In this document: one piece after another, positions 21,823-31,770 of the stretch | Layout: every line of letters begins with the position of its first letter | Numbering within the stretch: position 1 is the stretch's first letter | NCBI GenBank assembly: GCA_905182995.1 | Contig: CAJJDP010000099.1 | Coordinates: 67,404 to 131,403 of the forward strand | DNA from: Paramecium octaurelia | Taxonomy: Eukaryota > Ciliophora > Oligohymenophorea > Peniculida > Parameciidae | Length of the DNA: 64,000 nucleotides | Direction of reading: 5' to 3' | Translations under genes and position numbers: made by a program | The notes under the pieces: model-generated | The model's database searches: none | Told to the model about the DNA's origin: nothing | The model's input: only the letters and a program-made list of their open reading frames with translations

Positions 21823-24068
21823 TCATTAAGACTTGCTGAGTTCTTGCAAGTATTGATATTCCTCTTTAAGTGTTTCTTACCTAAACAGAAATCTGCTTTG
21901 AGGCACATTGTTTCTCTCTGGATTGTCTAGGGAATAATAAAGAGTCATATAGTACTTAGAGTCTTGTACATCTTTTCATATTGAGCTCCCACAAAGAATT
22001 CTTTGATGATAGATTCGAAACTAGAGCATCGAACTGAGTTGCGTGCCAATTCAGCCATGTCCACATTTGATAGATCAAAGATCTGTTGAGCAATTGCATA
22101 TTCCTCTAGAAGAGGTTAATCTGTCATGTGTAACATAAGCGGATCGTCCGTGGACAAACAGACATTGAGTCCCTGTCTAAAATAACTGTTAAAAGGTGAA
22201 TCTGCATATTTACATATGAGTTTGTTATTGGCAATCGGAGACATGGATATACCAATTTGTTTTAGATAATACAAATACTTGAGAACAGGTGATTGTTCTA
22301 AGATAAGTCCATGATTAATCCCTTTCGCCAGTAAATATGCACAAGCCAAGTGATCAATATTCCCATTGAGACCACAATGCGGTCTTAAATCAAGTGTATT
22401 CAACCCTCGTTATTGTCTCAGCTAATTCAAACTGGATAGATTGGCATAGATGTAATAGATCCAATAAGCATAATGCGGATTGGAGTCCTTGGTCCAATTG
22501 GCAGGTTGGATCTTGAGGTGTTGAAGGAAGAAGTTCTCATGCTGATTCTCATCATCAACACAATCCAAGGCTGAGATGCTGAAGAGTGCTTGATACAAGT
22601 CTGGGTCGACTTCAGGATTGATTGTGACTTCAAACAATGGTCTAAAAATATTGTCAATCATATCCTGAAACGAATTGAGTTCTCCATTCTTTCTGTAAAC
22701 TGAATAGAGTCTCGGCAATTAGATGATCCACCTAATATTTGGATGTTGTAATTTATTTTTAATAAGCCATTGAGCCTTCTTTCTCCACTCACTGCTGGAT
22801 TTCCCATAAATGGTGATCCTCCACTCCGCATATGTGTGTCTGTCCATATTTTTAATCATATCTTAGGTGATTTCAGCGATGTATTTTCCCTTGATATAAT
22901 TGTCAGTCTTCAAAAAGATGCTCCTTAAAAGTGGTTATCCGAGAGGACTGTACTTGTTAGTAAATCTATCGAATCTCTTATAGAGGGATTTATCTGCTTA
23001 AACATCCAGGAGATCTATATTTAATTCTTCAGTTTTAAATTTAAATCGCTTTTAAATGTCTTTCAATGTCATTTCCTTACCGTCATCCAAATAGACAACT
23101 TCTTCAGGACATTGTCTGAATTTCTTCTTCATGAACTCGAGCAATTACTTGCCATTCATACTTTGACTATGATGAATGTGAGTGTCTATTTTTAGTACAC
23201 TATAAAAGTCGCGATTCTTTATTCGCTTTTGGTCTTCGCTTTCTCTGTCACTATTGAACAAGCAGTGCATTTTGAACTTCTGTTCCAAATACTTATTGCG
23301 TGAATAACACCAACTGGAAATCATCTTATCATTGGCTATTTCAACAAAAGTAAGTAGATCCTTGATGAACTCCTTAATAGAGTGCATCTTGGTAAGCCAA
23401 TGGCCATCCTATTGCACTGCATAGACTCCATCGGAGACATGGATTTCCACTTTATCCATTTTAGGCAGTGGTTCAATGTGACACCTATAATCAACTATGG
23501 GTTCTTGTGTATCAGCCGAATAAGTGGTCACTTCTTCCAATCCATTCCAATCACTTTGGAGATCGGGGTTGTAATCTTAGCGTTTCTTGAGTAGGGATAC
23601 GATCTTCTTTGCAGATGCTCTCCCTTCATTTTCACTCTGTTCATGGATGGCACATTTTTCACATTTTTTAATCTATTTTTAAAACATTCAAAGTTACTTC
23701 GATATAGTCGTACTCTCGGATACTTAGGATGTTGAAGTCAGATTGTTCAAAAAATATGGTGTCTCTTTTAAGAGCCTTTTTCGGACTTTAGAATGGTTTG
23801 GAAGAATGAGCAGATTTGACAGATTCAGTGGGACTGTCTAATTGACTGAGTTTACGTCCCACCAAATTCTTCATGTATTTGTGTTTATCTTCCACTTCAG
23901 CAAGTTCTTCTTCTTGGATGATCTCAGTGATCATTTGGGAGATGCCCTTATTGTTTTGCAATTGTTTCACTGAATAGGTTATTTAAATGTCTTACTTTAC
24001 TTGTAGACTTGGGATTCTGGTTCTTCGAGATCACTCTCGCTGTCTATTCTACTTAATTATTTTGACAT
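21823..24068 (-). CDS. AMPD: AMP deaminase
   Basis: About 715 aa, starting MSKQLSRIDSESDLEEPESQ, with a regulatory Ser/Glu-rich N-terminus of ~190 residues. A 26-nt intron (GTAAGACATT...TATTCAG) lies near the start. The deaminase core shows the metal-binding KIDTHIHHSQSMN, RFDRFTNKYSPLGQ, YAEWRITIYGKSSSEW, RPHCGLNGNIDHLACAY, GISMSPIANNKL and NVCLSTDDPLMLHMT (the paired catalytic Asp), followed by EEYAIAQQIFDL and ARNSVRCSSF, all characteristic of AMP rather than adenosine deaminases. It converts AMP to IMP plus ammonia in the cytosolic purine-nucleotide cycle. The C-terminus (EEYQYLQELSKSQ) ends at TGA 21823. An additional short intron near 21960 is needed. The zinc ligands and catalytic residues appear intact, so it is probably active. 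Confidence 0.93.
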
Positions 24069-24128
24069 AATTTTATATACTAAATTATTACAAATAAAAT
24101 TAATAATTAAAATATATATACATATCTG

Positions 24129-24986
24129 ATGTCAAGAGTGAAACAATCTGCTTGTAATTTTGTCAGTCTTATAGGCTCTTAGATGTGTAACCATCTCCAA
24201 GTACAGGAAGAATTCAAAAGATTTCTGAGAAATTGTCAACCATCCAAATTGGAGTCGAGAATGAGCGATTCCAAAAATTGGAATAGGCCGAATAACGAAT
24301 TCAATAGGCGGAAGATGCATTCAATGAGTTCCAGGAACAAATCTTTACAAAACTAAATGGATTACGAGATCAAGTATCCACATTATTTTAAATGTTCGTT
24401 AACAGTTAGGCAAATTATCGAAGTAGGTGGAAGATGACAGATTGGCTAAGGAACAAGCCAACGAAGCCAAGAACAGAGATGTCCAAGCATTGACCAAGAA
24501 GTTCGAGAATGCCATCGAGAATGAGCAGCAAACCAAGAAGGAGGGAGAAGCTAAAGTTCTTAGATTGACAGAGGACAAGACAGCACTCCTAAGGACTGAG
24601 GTACAAAAGGAGACAGCCTAAAGAGTGGATGCCATAGAGGGCATTCATTAGGGTCTTTAAAATGATTTGCCAAAGATTTAGGAGGCCATCAGAGAGGAGG
24701 CCAATGAGAGAGATGAAGCAGATTAAAATGTAATAAAGTAAGGTCATATTTTAAGGTAATGAAATCAATTACTGACGAATTGGTCAAGTTGAGTAATCTG
24801 ATTAATGTGGAGAAGAGAAACAGAGATGAAAGTGAACAATCCATTTTTGAGATGTTGAAAGACATAGTCAATAGAGTGAAGGTTGAATTGGATTAGGAGA
24901 AGAGAACAAGGGAGCAATCTGAAGAACACTTACTCAGTTTATTGGAAGACACATGTAATAAACTTAGTATCGCAGCAAATTTATGA
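24129..24986 (+). CDS. SF-assemblin (striated-fibre protein)
   Basis: About 257 aa. After MSRVKQSA and a ~29-nt intron the protein reads PSPSTGRIQKISEKLSTIQ, then IGVENERFQKLEQAEQRI. That is the conserved head-to-rod junction of SF-assemblins (SP-rich head, then Gly-Val-Glu-Asn-Glu-Arg). The rod is an uninterrupted segmented coiled coil (VEDDRLAKEQANEAKNRDV, LRTEVQKETAQRVDAI, INVEKRNRDESEQSIFEML) to the end KLSIAANL. Further introns of 32 nt (GTATCCACATT...TAACAG) and 26 nt (GTAATAAAG...TTTAAG) are required. SF-assemblins polymerise into the ~2-nm filaments of striated ciliary rootlets; in Paramecium these are the kinetodesmal-fibre-type rootlets at basal bodies. Length and rod pattern fit the family. 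Confidence 0.93.
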
Positions 24987-25013
24987 CATATATATCTATA
25001 TTATGAATTATAT

Positions 25014-25424
25014 TCATTAGTCAAGTTCCATCTTCATTTCACTCGGAATTTAACACAAAGTATTGAATTATACCACCTGAGATTCTTCATATTTCTATTC
25101 CTCTATCAAAGTGGAATCAGCAATTAAGTCATATCTTAAAATCAAATCGGCCGCCAATTCATGAGGTTCACAAAATTGTATTGAAATTGATACAAGTTGC
25201 TTCGTATATTCATACAAGTTTAGGAATTCGAAATCTTGTTGATGATAACGATGCCCAAAAGTTTGATGTGTTTAAGGCATTTCTTCGTATATCTTGGTTA
25301 AAGTATGCTAATCCATGTTCTTGTAATTAGAATGCATTTTGGCATTGGAGTCAAGCTTGGCACCACTCAAGGATGGATTAAATTGTTGGTTCTAAAATCT
25401 CGATGTACCAAACACTTATCTCAT
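25014..25424 (-). CDS. 136-aa protein, unrecognised
   Basis: An intronless frame from MRQVFGTSRFQNQQFNPSL to MKMELDQ with TGA at 25014. It is polar with in-frame TAA/TAG and no membrane segment, and its second half is acidic (QFCEPHELAADLILRYDLI, EEQKYEESQVVQFNTL). The plus strand is also open here, but its reading lacks a sensible end before the next gene, so the minus strand is preferred. It sits 20 bp downstream of the RCK kinase gene on the same strand. No family is recognised. Confidence 0.65.
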
Positions 25425-25443
25425 AAATCAAAATAATATAAAA

Positions 25444-26507
25444 TCATTTCTTCGTTTAGTATTGTTGTTTTTAATTTGTAAACTTCTTCAACTCCTATTA
25501 TTATTAGCCTAGATCCTATAATTTTCTAGGAGCAAACTCTGGCGTTGTTTATTACTACTTGAATAGTAAATGTTCAGTGATTTGTTTGGCCGTAAATCTT
25601 TATTTTGGATTCCACTTTAGCATTCCCTGTATCAAATCTAAAGCCATGGGGGATGCTTTGATTACATGCAATAACTTCTATGGGTAGTGTGTCAATTTCA
25701 ATCCCAATTGATTTACCAACTTGACTCCTTCACTCCAATCTTAGTTATTAAATGTTCTAATAAAGATTTTTACATATCTCTCTTACCCCAATATTTATAG
25801 CATTCGATCAAACTGTTCCAACTCAGAGGCTCCAACAAATAAGGGTCTTCCCAAAAACAACTCGCATGTGACACATCCCAAAGCAAAGATATCGATCTAT
25901 GCATCGTAACTAGTCGAATGCAACAGAATCTCAGGAGCCTTTTAATCTCTCAAAAATCATTACTCTGTACCATCGAGTGGACACATAATCTGTAAAGGGA
26001 GGCTTGACTTCCCTCGAAAGGCCGAAGTCTATCAGTTTTACGCATTCATTCTAAATCAATATGTTCTCCGGCTTGATATCCCTTACTTTTAATTTAATCC
26101 ACCATACCTATGAAAGTATCCCAGATGATGGATGTGGAGCAAAGCATTCGCACATTGCAGTATTATGTGCTTTATTCGATCCTCATCCAATTTATCCTAC
26201 GTATAGAGCTAGTACACATTGTTCTCCACATATTCATAGATCAAGTACAGGCGCTTGTTCTCGTATCGCACTAACACATGCACTTATGCATACTGTCGAG
26301 CAATTTTATGATGTTCGGATGCTCCTTCATTTTCATCAACGCCTTCACTTCTCTCAATTGCAGACACTCCTCCATTGATTCAAACGTCTCTCTCAACATC
26401 TTGATTGCCACGCGTCTCCCACTCTCCACATTCACACCACTATGCACTATTCCATAAGATCCATTCCCCAAACACTCTTGCAATTGGTACTCTTATAATA
26501 TATTCAT
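25444..26507 (-). CDS. RCK-family (MAK/ICK/MOK-like) protein kinase
   Basis: About 330 aa starting [20 protein letters not shown]. Motifs in order: [11 protein letters not shown] (P-loop), VAIKML (ATP lysine), [12 protein letters not shown] (C-helix Glu), [71 protein letters not shown] and [15 protein letters not shown]. The T-D-Y activation-loop motif followed by STRWYRAPE is the hallmark of RCK kinases, CMGC enzymes that control cilium length and intraflagellar transport (LF4/MOK/ICK). Introns of 23 nt, 26 nt and 25 nt (GTAATGATTTTTG...TTAAAAG within the RWYRAPE region) are required. The Gln-rich tail (QDLGQQQQELKKF) ends at TGA 25444. All catalytic residues are present. Confidence 0.9.
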
Positions 26508-26520
26508 AATAAATTTTAAT

Positions 26521-27060
26521 TCAATTATGTTTTATCCCTCCCATAAACTACCTCGCATCAGGCACCATCCCATTCACCTACGCTCCAGAAAAATCAAACC
26601 CTGGGTGTTCCTCCTAAAACCTCTCCAAAAGCATCTTCTTTTACAATTCCTACTCAGTCAATGCATCCACCTTCCCATGTCCCACAAATACACTCGCCCA
26701 CAACTCCCCTTTGTAAGCCTTCTGCAATATTATGTGCAGTTCCTCGTCCTCCACTAACCAGTACGACTCACTAGAATCACACTATTTCACTAATGGTTCA
26801 TCAATAAACGGAGGATTCCCTTTGATTCCGATCCGCAAATGATCAGCCTTTATCTAAACGTCCAATTTAGGCATCTGCTCCCCTGGTTTCAATTGTTATC
26901 TCACTTAATCCTCGTACTTTTTCAATACTGCCTTCGGAGGCTCAATGTATATATTGATATCATCTAAAGTTTGATCCCATTCATAGATTGTCCTTCCTTA
27001 ATGCTAAAATTTTTATCTTCCCTTTGCTTTTTCTTAAAATTCCTTAGAAGGTTCTAACAT
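26521..27060 (-). CDS. NUDCD2: NudC/CS-domain protein, NUDCD2-like
   Basis: An intronless frame of 179 codons starting MLEPSKEFQEKAKGR. The CS/p23 fold is seen as TIYEWDQTLDDINIYIEPP, then KLDVQIKADHLRIGIKGNPP, SYWLVEDEELHIILQKA and LWASVFVGHG. The C-terminal helix and tail (QKKMLLERFQEEHPGFDF, MVPDARQFMGG) are characteristic of the short NudC paralogue NUDCD2. These proteins are Hsp90 co-chaperones, linked to dynein/LIS1 stability. Length (about 157-180 aa in the family) fits. It lies 13 bp upstream of the RCK kinase start on the same strand and ends at TGA 26521. Confidence 0.9.
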
Positions 27061-27296
27061 ATATTCGAAAAAATAAAAATATAATGATTATTTGAATAGA
27101 AGTATTTACAATTTCAATGTTATAATAGATAGATCATCCAGAATACTAGATGAAAATTAGATTAGAATCAAGAGATCTAATTAGAATTCCTCGTGAAAAT
27201 ACGATAATTATATGTGCGATTTTTAATGTTTAACTAAGGGGTTCCTGTTCATTAATCGTACATTAATCTATTATTATATGGTTGAAAAAAGAAATA

Positions 27297-28104
27297 ATGA
27301 TTAAATTTTTTGGGATTGTGATTTACATCTTCTTCATATTATCAGTTGTTGGCCCAATCTATTCATTTTTGACATTTCAGCCCAAAAGAGCCTAAGAGTT
27401 TTGGTCTCGATTAGCTGTCAGGACATTGCGACTGCAATTCAGATATTTGCCAAACTCGAAATAAGTACAAACAAATAAGAGAGTAATCCTTTATTATTGA
27501 AATGAAGACAATGCTACTATTCAACCACAGAACACAGGGAGATTTCTTTATTCATGACGTGGTTTCTCAATTTAGTGCAAATTTCTTGGCAAGATGGATG
27601 GTAGCAGTAGCATTTCCAATGTTGGCTATATTCCAATAATTGTTTACACAATCGGTTTGGTTTTTTAGGAGAGGAGGCAACGATCTGAATAAGTATATAT
27701 ATAATATTATTAAAAAGCTTCTTTAAATGGATTGATAACAAATTCGACAAAGCCACAAGGCCAAACCTGCTCGTCTATCCAGAAGGTCATAGAATGCACG
27801 AGAGTGACAAAGTTGGCAAGATGAAGAATGGAATGCTTCAATATGCGTATGATCGAAAAATAGATACTTAAATAATTATTGTTTTGGGTATCGAAAAAGC
27901 CTTTAATGAGAAAAAATTCCATGTAAATTTGGGGTAATAATGCATAAATAACTTCAATTTAGACCCACTCAGATTTCAGTTAAAGTGGATGAAATAATCA
28001 AACCAGATAAATTTGCTACTTTTGAATTGTTCGTTGAACACATTTAAGCAATGTTTAGGAAGAATTTCGAAGAAACCTATGATTATTAATATAAACAATC
28101 GTGA
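27297..28104 (+). CDS. Lysophospholipid acyltransferase (PlsC/AGPAT-like)
   Basis: About 240 aa. An N-terminal hydrophobic segment (FFGIVIYIFFILSVVGPIY) acts as membrane anchor. The catalytic H-x4-D motif appears as LLFNHRTQGDFF, followed by FPMLAIFQQLFTQSVWFFRR and the acceptor-binding motif LLVYPEGHRMHESDK (family FPEGTR). KMKNGMLQYAYDRK and PTQISVKVDEI follow. Introns of 19 nt (GTACAAACAAATAAGAGAG), 25 nt (GTATATATAT...AAAAAG) and 29 nt (GTAATAATGC...AATTTAG) are needed. Such enzymes acylate lysophosphatidate or other lysophospholipids at the ER. The precise substrate cannot be read from the motifs. It ends at TGA 28102-28104. Confidence 0.88.
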
Positions 28105-28297
28105 GGATATTTTTTATATTAATAAATATAATTTGCTGAATTCCATATATTTTCATTTTACTCAAAGTATCTCTTTTGTGAGTTTCTTGAAATCGCATAT
28201 CTTAATGAAAATGCAATTTTATATGAATCAATGTGTGCAAATAAATACAGGTTGTTTTTTATTAGTATCTAATTTTTATTAATATAAAAATAATTTT

Positions 28298-29000
28298 ATG
28301 AAAAGAAAAACTCTGTTACTTGAAGCTGATATTATATAATAAATAAAAAGTGCCTTCAACCTTAATTAAATTGAAATAACAGAACTGATGACTTAAGCTA
28401 AAAGATATGATCCTAAGGGAACTGGTTATGTTAGCAAAAATGAGGTTGATGATATCATGAGAGGTTATTTAATATTGTTTTATAAGTTAGATTTGAAGTT
28501 GTTGCCAAACGAAAAGATGATTGCCAAATTCAAAGAGGAAATAAAAACTTATGAGGGAAAACAACTCGAACTTAAGTAAATATGTGATCTGTATTGTAAA
28601 TTGAAAAATTATTAATAACAATTGGAAGACGAGGAAACAATAACTCAGGAATATAGTATTTTATATGTAATAATCCTAAGTTGATGCATTTGTTGCCTTG
28701 GGAGGGTAGCCTGATAGATCAGGTTACGTATAAAAATAAACCATAATTGATATCATACAAAAGGAATTCGAACTGAAAATTGATTTGGAATCATTTCTTG
28801 GAGATTTCTAAGGGGATAAGTTAGAATTTGAAGATTTCTGTTAGCTTTTCGAGAACGCTGGAGAGGATGCCAAATCTTTTATTACTGTATAATTTATTTT
28901 ATAATAATCTCATTAGAGTTTCTCATAAGCCAAAAGAAATAATACTGATTTCACAGTCAGATTCAAAGATTTTGAAAAATGGGAGAAAACAGCTATGTGA
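28298..29000 (+). CDS. EF-hand, calmodulin-like protein
   Basis: About 205 aa starting MKRKTLLLEADIIQQIKSA. Four helix-loop-helix units can be traced: AKRYDPKGTGYVSKNEVDDIM (split here: AKRYDPKGTG then YVSKNEVDDI), a degenerate second, AFVALGGQPDRSGYVQKQTI, and a last one (GDFQGDKLEFEDFCQLF) with a shortened loop. The first loop has D-x-K-x-T-G-Y-V-x-x-x-E, close to a Ca2+-binding consensus; the others are weaker. The 'FVALGG...DRSGYV' wording is common among axonemal and dynein-associated EF-hand proteins, so a ciliary role is possible. Introns of 27 nt, 25 nt and about 30 nt (GTATAATTTATTT...CATTAG) are proposed. Its stop (28998-29000) touches the stop of the convergent small gene. Confidence 0.83.
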
Positions 29001-29276
29001 TCATAATTTAATTTAATTTATATCATCATCTGTAACCCAACTCTTTGTTTGTTCCCAAATCTCGTCATTAAAATCTATATTATCACATAATTAAATTAAT
29101 AACTTTCTATTCAAGATTTTTTTATTCTTTTGAACTCCCAATTGTATTTTGAATAATATGCAGTTTTTCCTTTCAATAGTAGTGTCTTGATATGGGGGTA
29201 ATTTAATTGAATCTTAGTTATTATTTAAAGTTTAATTATCGATTAAATTAAATGTGATAAATATTATAAATTTCAT
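29001..29276 (-). CDS. Small protein with hydrophobic N-terminus
   Basis: A 91-codon frame starting MKFIIFITFNLIDNQ, a short hydrophobic stretch resembling a weak signal peptide. The rest is polar (RKNCILFKIQLGVQKNKK) and the C-terminus acidic (FNDEIWEQTKSWVTDDD), ending at TGA 29001-29003. Composition favours real coding sequence, but a chance open frame of this length is not excluded. Upstream exons are possible. It is convergent with the EF-hand gene with no spacer. Confidence 0.48.
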
Positions 29277-30809
29277 TTAATAGTGTACACATTCATTTTT
29301 ATACACTTTCTGCCTTTAATTTAATCCTATTGAAAAGAAAAGAGAAATGAATTTAAGAAATTTATATAATCAATTTATTTCTAGATTAATCATTTAATTA
29401 ACTTAATCAATTAATTCACTATTAGTAATAATTGAATTTTTCAAATAAGTAAATGAAAAATTAAGTATATATTAAATATCTATTTCAAATAGATATATAA
29501 GATTACTGAGATTCATTTTTATATCATAGCCTTGTGGGAATGATAATAATTAATCATATAGATCATCAATCTTAATTTGATATCTGAATTTTAGGATAAA
29601 TAATTAATTGAGTATTTATAAAACGCTGTTTTACATTCTTTTTTTGTTACTGTAAAAAATTAATCCTTATATCGTGTTTATAGTAAGAATTAACAAATTC
29701 CTATTTGTTTCTCTTAACCAGTTAATATTAATGCAATTTATTTTAGTATCCATAAATTATTCTACCTTATTCCTTGTTTGCAATTTATTATCTTAAAGAA
29801 TGTAAATCTTATGATTAGGATGAATATATTAAAATAATGTTAACGTTAACGAATTTAGGTTGAAATTTTTAGTGAATTTCATCTTTATCTTAACTCAAAA
29901 TGAATCATTTTCTGAGAAGAACATTAGGACAATGAATGTTTATTATTGAGAAAATATAGTTTTTCCTTTATTTCTATCATTTCCTTAAGAAAGCTAATAA
30001 ATTAGAGATATGATTTCTATTTAAATGAAATGAAATGAAAAAATATCCTTAATATCAATTGACAAGATGTAGCAATATATTTACTTGCTAAGAGAGAATA
30101 AATAGCAAAGGTTATCTTAGAATTTTCACTTTAATATGTTGATTTCTACATTTGGCATTAAATAGTCTTTGAAGAATTTTGGCAACCAATCAAAATATAA
30201 AAGAGAAAAATATAAGAATTTAGGGGAAAATGAGAATTGCAGATCATTTCTTATTATTTTGAAATTGATATTAGATGTTTTTCTTGCAATTGCATTCAAA
30301 TTCTGCAATTTGAATATGAAATATTTATGTCTTTAAAGTAACTTTGTATTCTTCTCTAATATCAGGTGGTTCTTAACAAAGTAGACAAAGTTTTGTAACT
30401 AATTTTCTAAACATGACAATTAGTATTCAAATTTATAAATGTAGATTATATAAATTTAAGGAACCATAAAATTGTATACTCTCATCTGTATTCAACCTTA
30501 TTTATTTTAAGACATACAATTTAATAAGTTTTTATCAATTAGTTTTACTTTATTCTCAATCTCATAACTTATTAAATTGATTATCCAAAATCTTCTATTA
30601 TTTTATATATAAAAGTTATAATTGTAAGAAAAACTATATAGTCTTACTCTACCCATCTTGGCATATTACATAATCAGTTTATAATGAATTAATTCTTAAA
30701 GTAATATATGTATTTAACAATAAATTTATGAAACATTGTGATTCCTGTAAAGTAGGTATTGAGTGTTTTGATTTAGAACTTATTTTTCGATTTAATATTT
30801 AATTAATTC
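29277..30809. other. Gene-poor AT-rich stretch
   Basis: About 1.5 kb with no gene I can support. A minus-strand open frame at 30126-30308 lacks TAA/TAG and has no clear context. The end of the stretch is the upstream flank of the tRNA-Lys-like gene. Confidence 0.5.
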
Positions 30810-30882
30810 GCCTGAATAGCTTAGCTGGAAGAGCGATAGACCCTTAATCTATAGGTCCAGGGATCAAAACCCTGTTCGGGCG
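30810..30882 (+). tRNA. Divergent tRNA-Lys(CUU)-like gene with C33
   Basis: The sequence folds into a full cloverleaf: acceptor GCCTGAA/TTCGGGC, D stem GCTT/GAGC, anticodon stem ATAGA/TCTAT and T stem CAGGG/CCCTG, followed by a T-run terminator at ~30884-30894. It is a relative of the tRNA-Lys at 35775-35848. The anticodon loop is CCCTTAA, so the anticodon is still CUU but the invariant U33 is C. The T loop is ATCAAAA instead of ATCGAGA and the D loop is one base shorter. The anticodon stem carries a compensated base pair. It is either a decaying copy or a diverged tRNA. Confidence 0.7.
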
Positions 30883-31380
30883 ACTTTTTTTTTTTCATTA
30901 GTCATAAGTAATTTTGAATCTGAAGAACTTATTGTAATGTAATTTTATTACTTGTTTATTCATTTCTGAAAGAATTCTTCAACTATAGATTTATAGATTG
31001 TCATTTTTAGAAAATAATTTACAATATTTAATTTGCTATTTATCTAATATTTACTAATGTGTTTATTCAAAGTAGTAATTAATATTTAATTCTTCCTTTA
31101 ATGAATAAAAAAGAATAGTCAACTCTTGTATAATATGGTCGGTTGTTGTCATTATAAGTGGTTTATCTATATCAAATAACATATTTGATTCAAGGAATAA
31201 TTAAATTCCTTTAATCATTATGTATTTAATAAATATAGAATTAGAGTCTTCAATCACTATAATTTAATTAAGTGATAAGAGTATAGCATTTATCATAAAA
31301 ATTTGTAATGACAATTATACTTCCGTACTATTTTTTTGTGAATAATTCTTCGGATTTATATTAAATTATTATTAAATAAT
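30883..31380. other. Intergenic
   Basis: AT-rich, no gene seen. It contains the T-run terminator of the tRNA-like gene at its start and presumably the promoter of the cytochrome b5 gene at its end. Confidence 0.5.
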
Positions 31381-31752
31381 ATGAGCACATACACATGGTA
31401 GCAAGTTGCTTAAAATCAGAAAAATGGATGGCTTGTTATAGATGGGGTAGTTTATGACCCAACTCCATATCTCAATGAACATCCAGGCGGTCCTGCAGTT
31501 TTATAAAATCGCTTTGGTAAAGATGCCACAAGAGATTTTAACGAAACAGGTGAGGAATTCAATAATAATGTAGGTCATACATCAGGAGCTCGTTAAATAT
31601 TGGAGAAATACAAAATTGGTACAGTAGATAAGACATCTCCATAAGAATAGTGGTAAGCAGGAGGAGGCACACCAGCTAATGCTTAATAATTTGCATTTTT
31701 AATTGTTGCCATTGTCATAGTATTTATATTGTGGAATGTTTTTGCAAAATGA
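31381..31752 (+). CDS. Cytochrome b5, tail-anchored
   Basis: An intronless frame of 123 codons starting MSTYTWQQVAQNQKNGWLV. The haem-binding core is VVYDPTPYLNEHPGGPAVL (first axial His in HPGG) and FNNNVGHTSGARQIL (second axial His in GHT). After a Gly-rich linker the last ~20 residues are hydrophobic (FAFLIVAIVIVFILWNVFA), a C-terminal membrane anchor typical of ER or outer-mitochondrial cytochrome b5. It donates electrons to desaturases and other oxidases. Length (about 100-140 aa) fits. It ends 18 bp from a large convergent gene. Confidence 0.95.
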
Positions 31753-31770
31753 TATTATAATAAAAATACA

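Noticed and set aside
25020..25690. Long plus-strand open frame after SF-assemblin
   Set aside because: It has no stop before entering the antisense of the RCK kinase; the minus-strand gene at 25014-25424 has a clean start and stop.
26061..26757. Plus-strand ORFs over the kinase and NudC genes
   Set aside because: They run antisense through conserved kinase motifs and the CS domain.
30126..30308. Minus-strand ORF of 60 codons
   Set aside because: No in-frame TAA/TAG, no family, no supported start; chance ORFs of this size are common.
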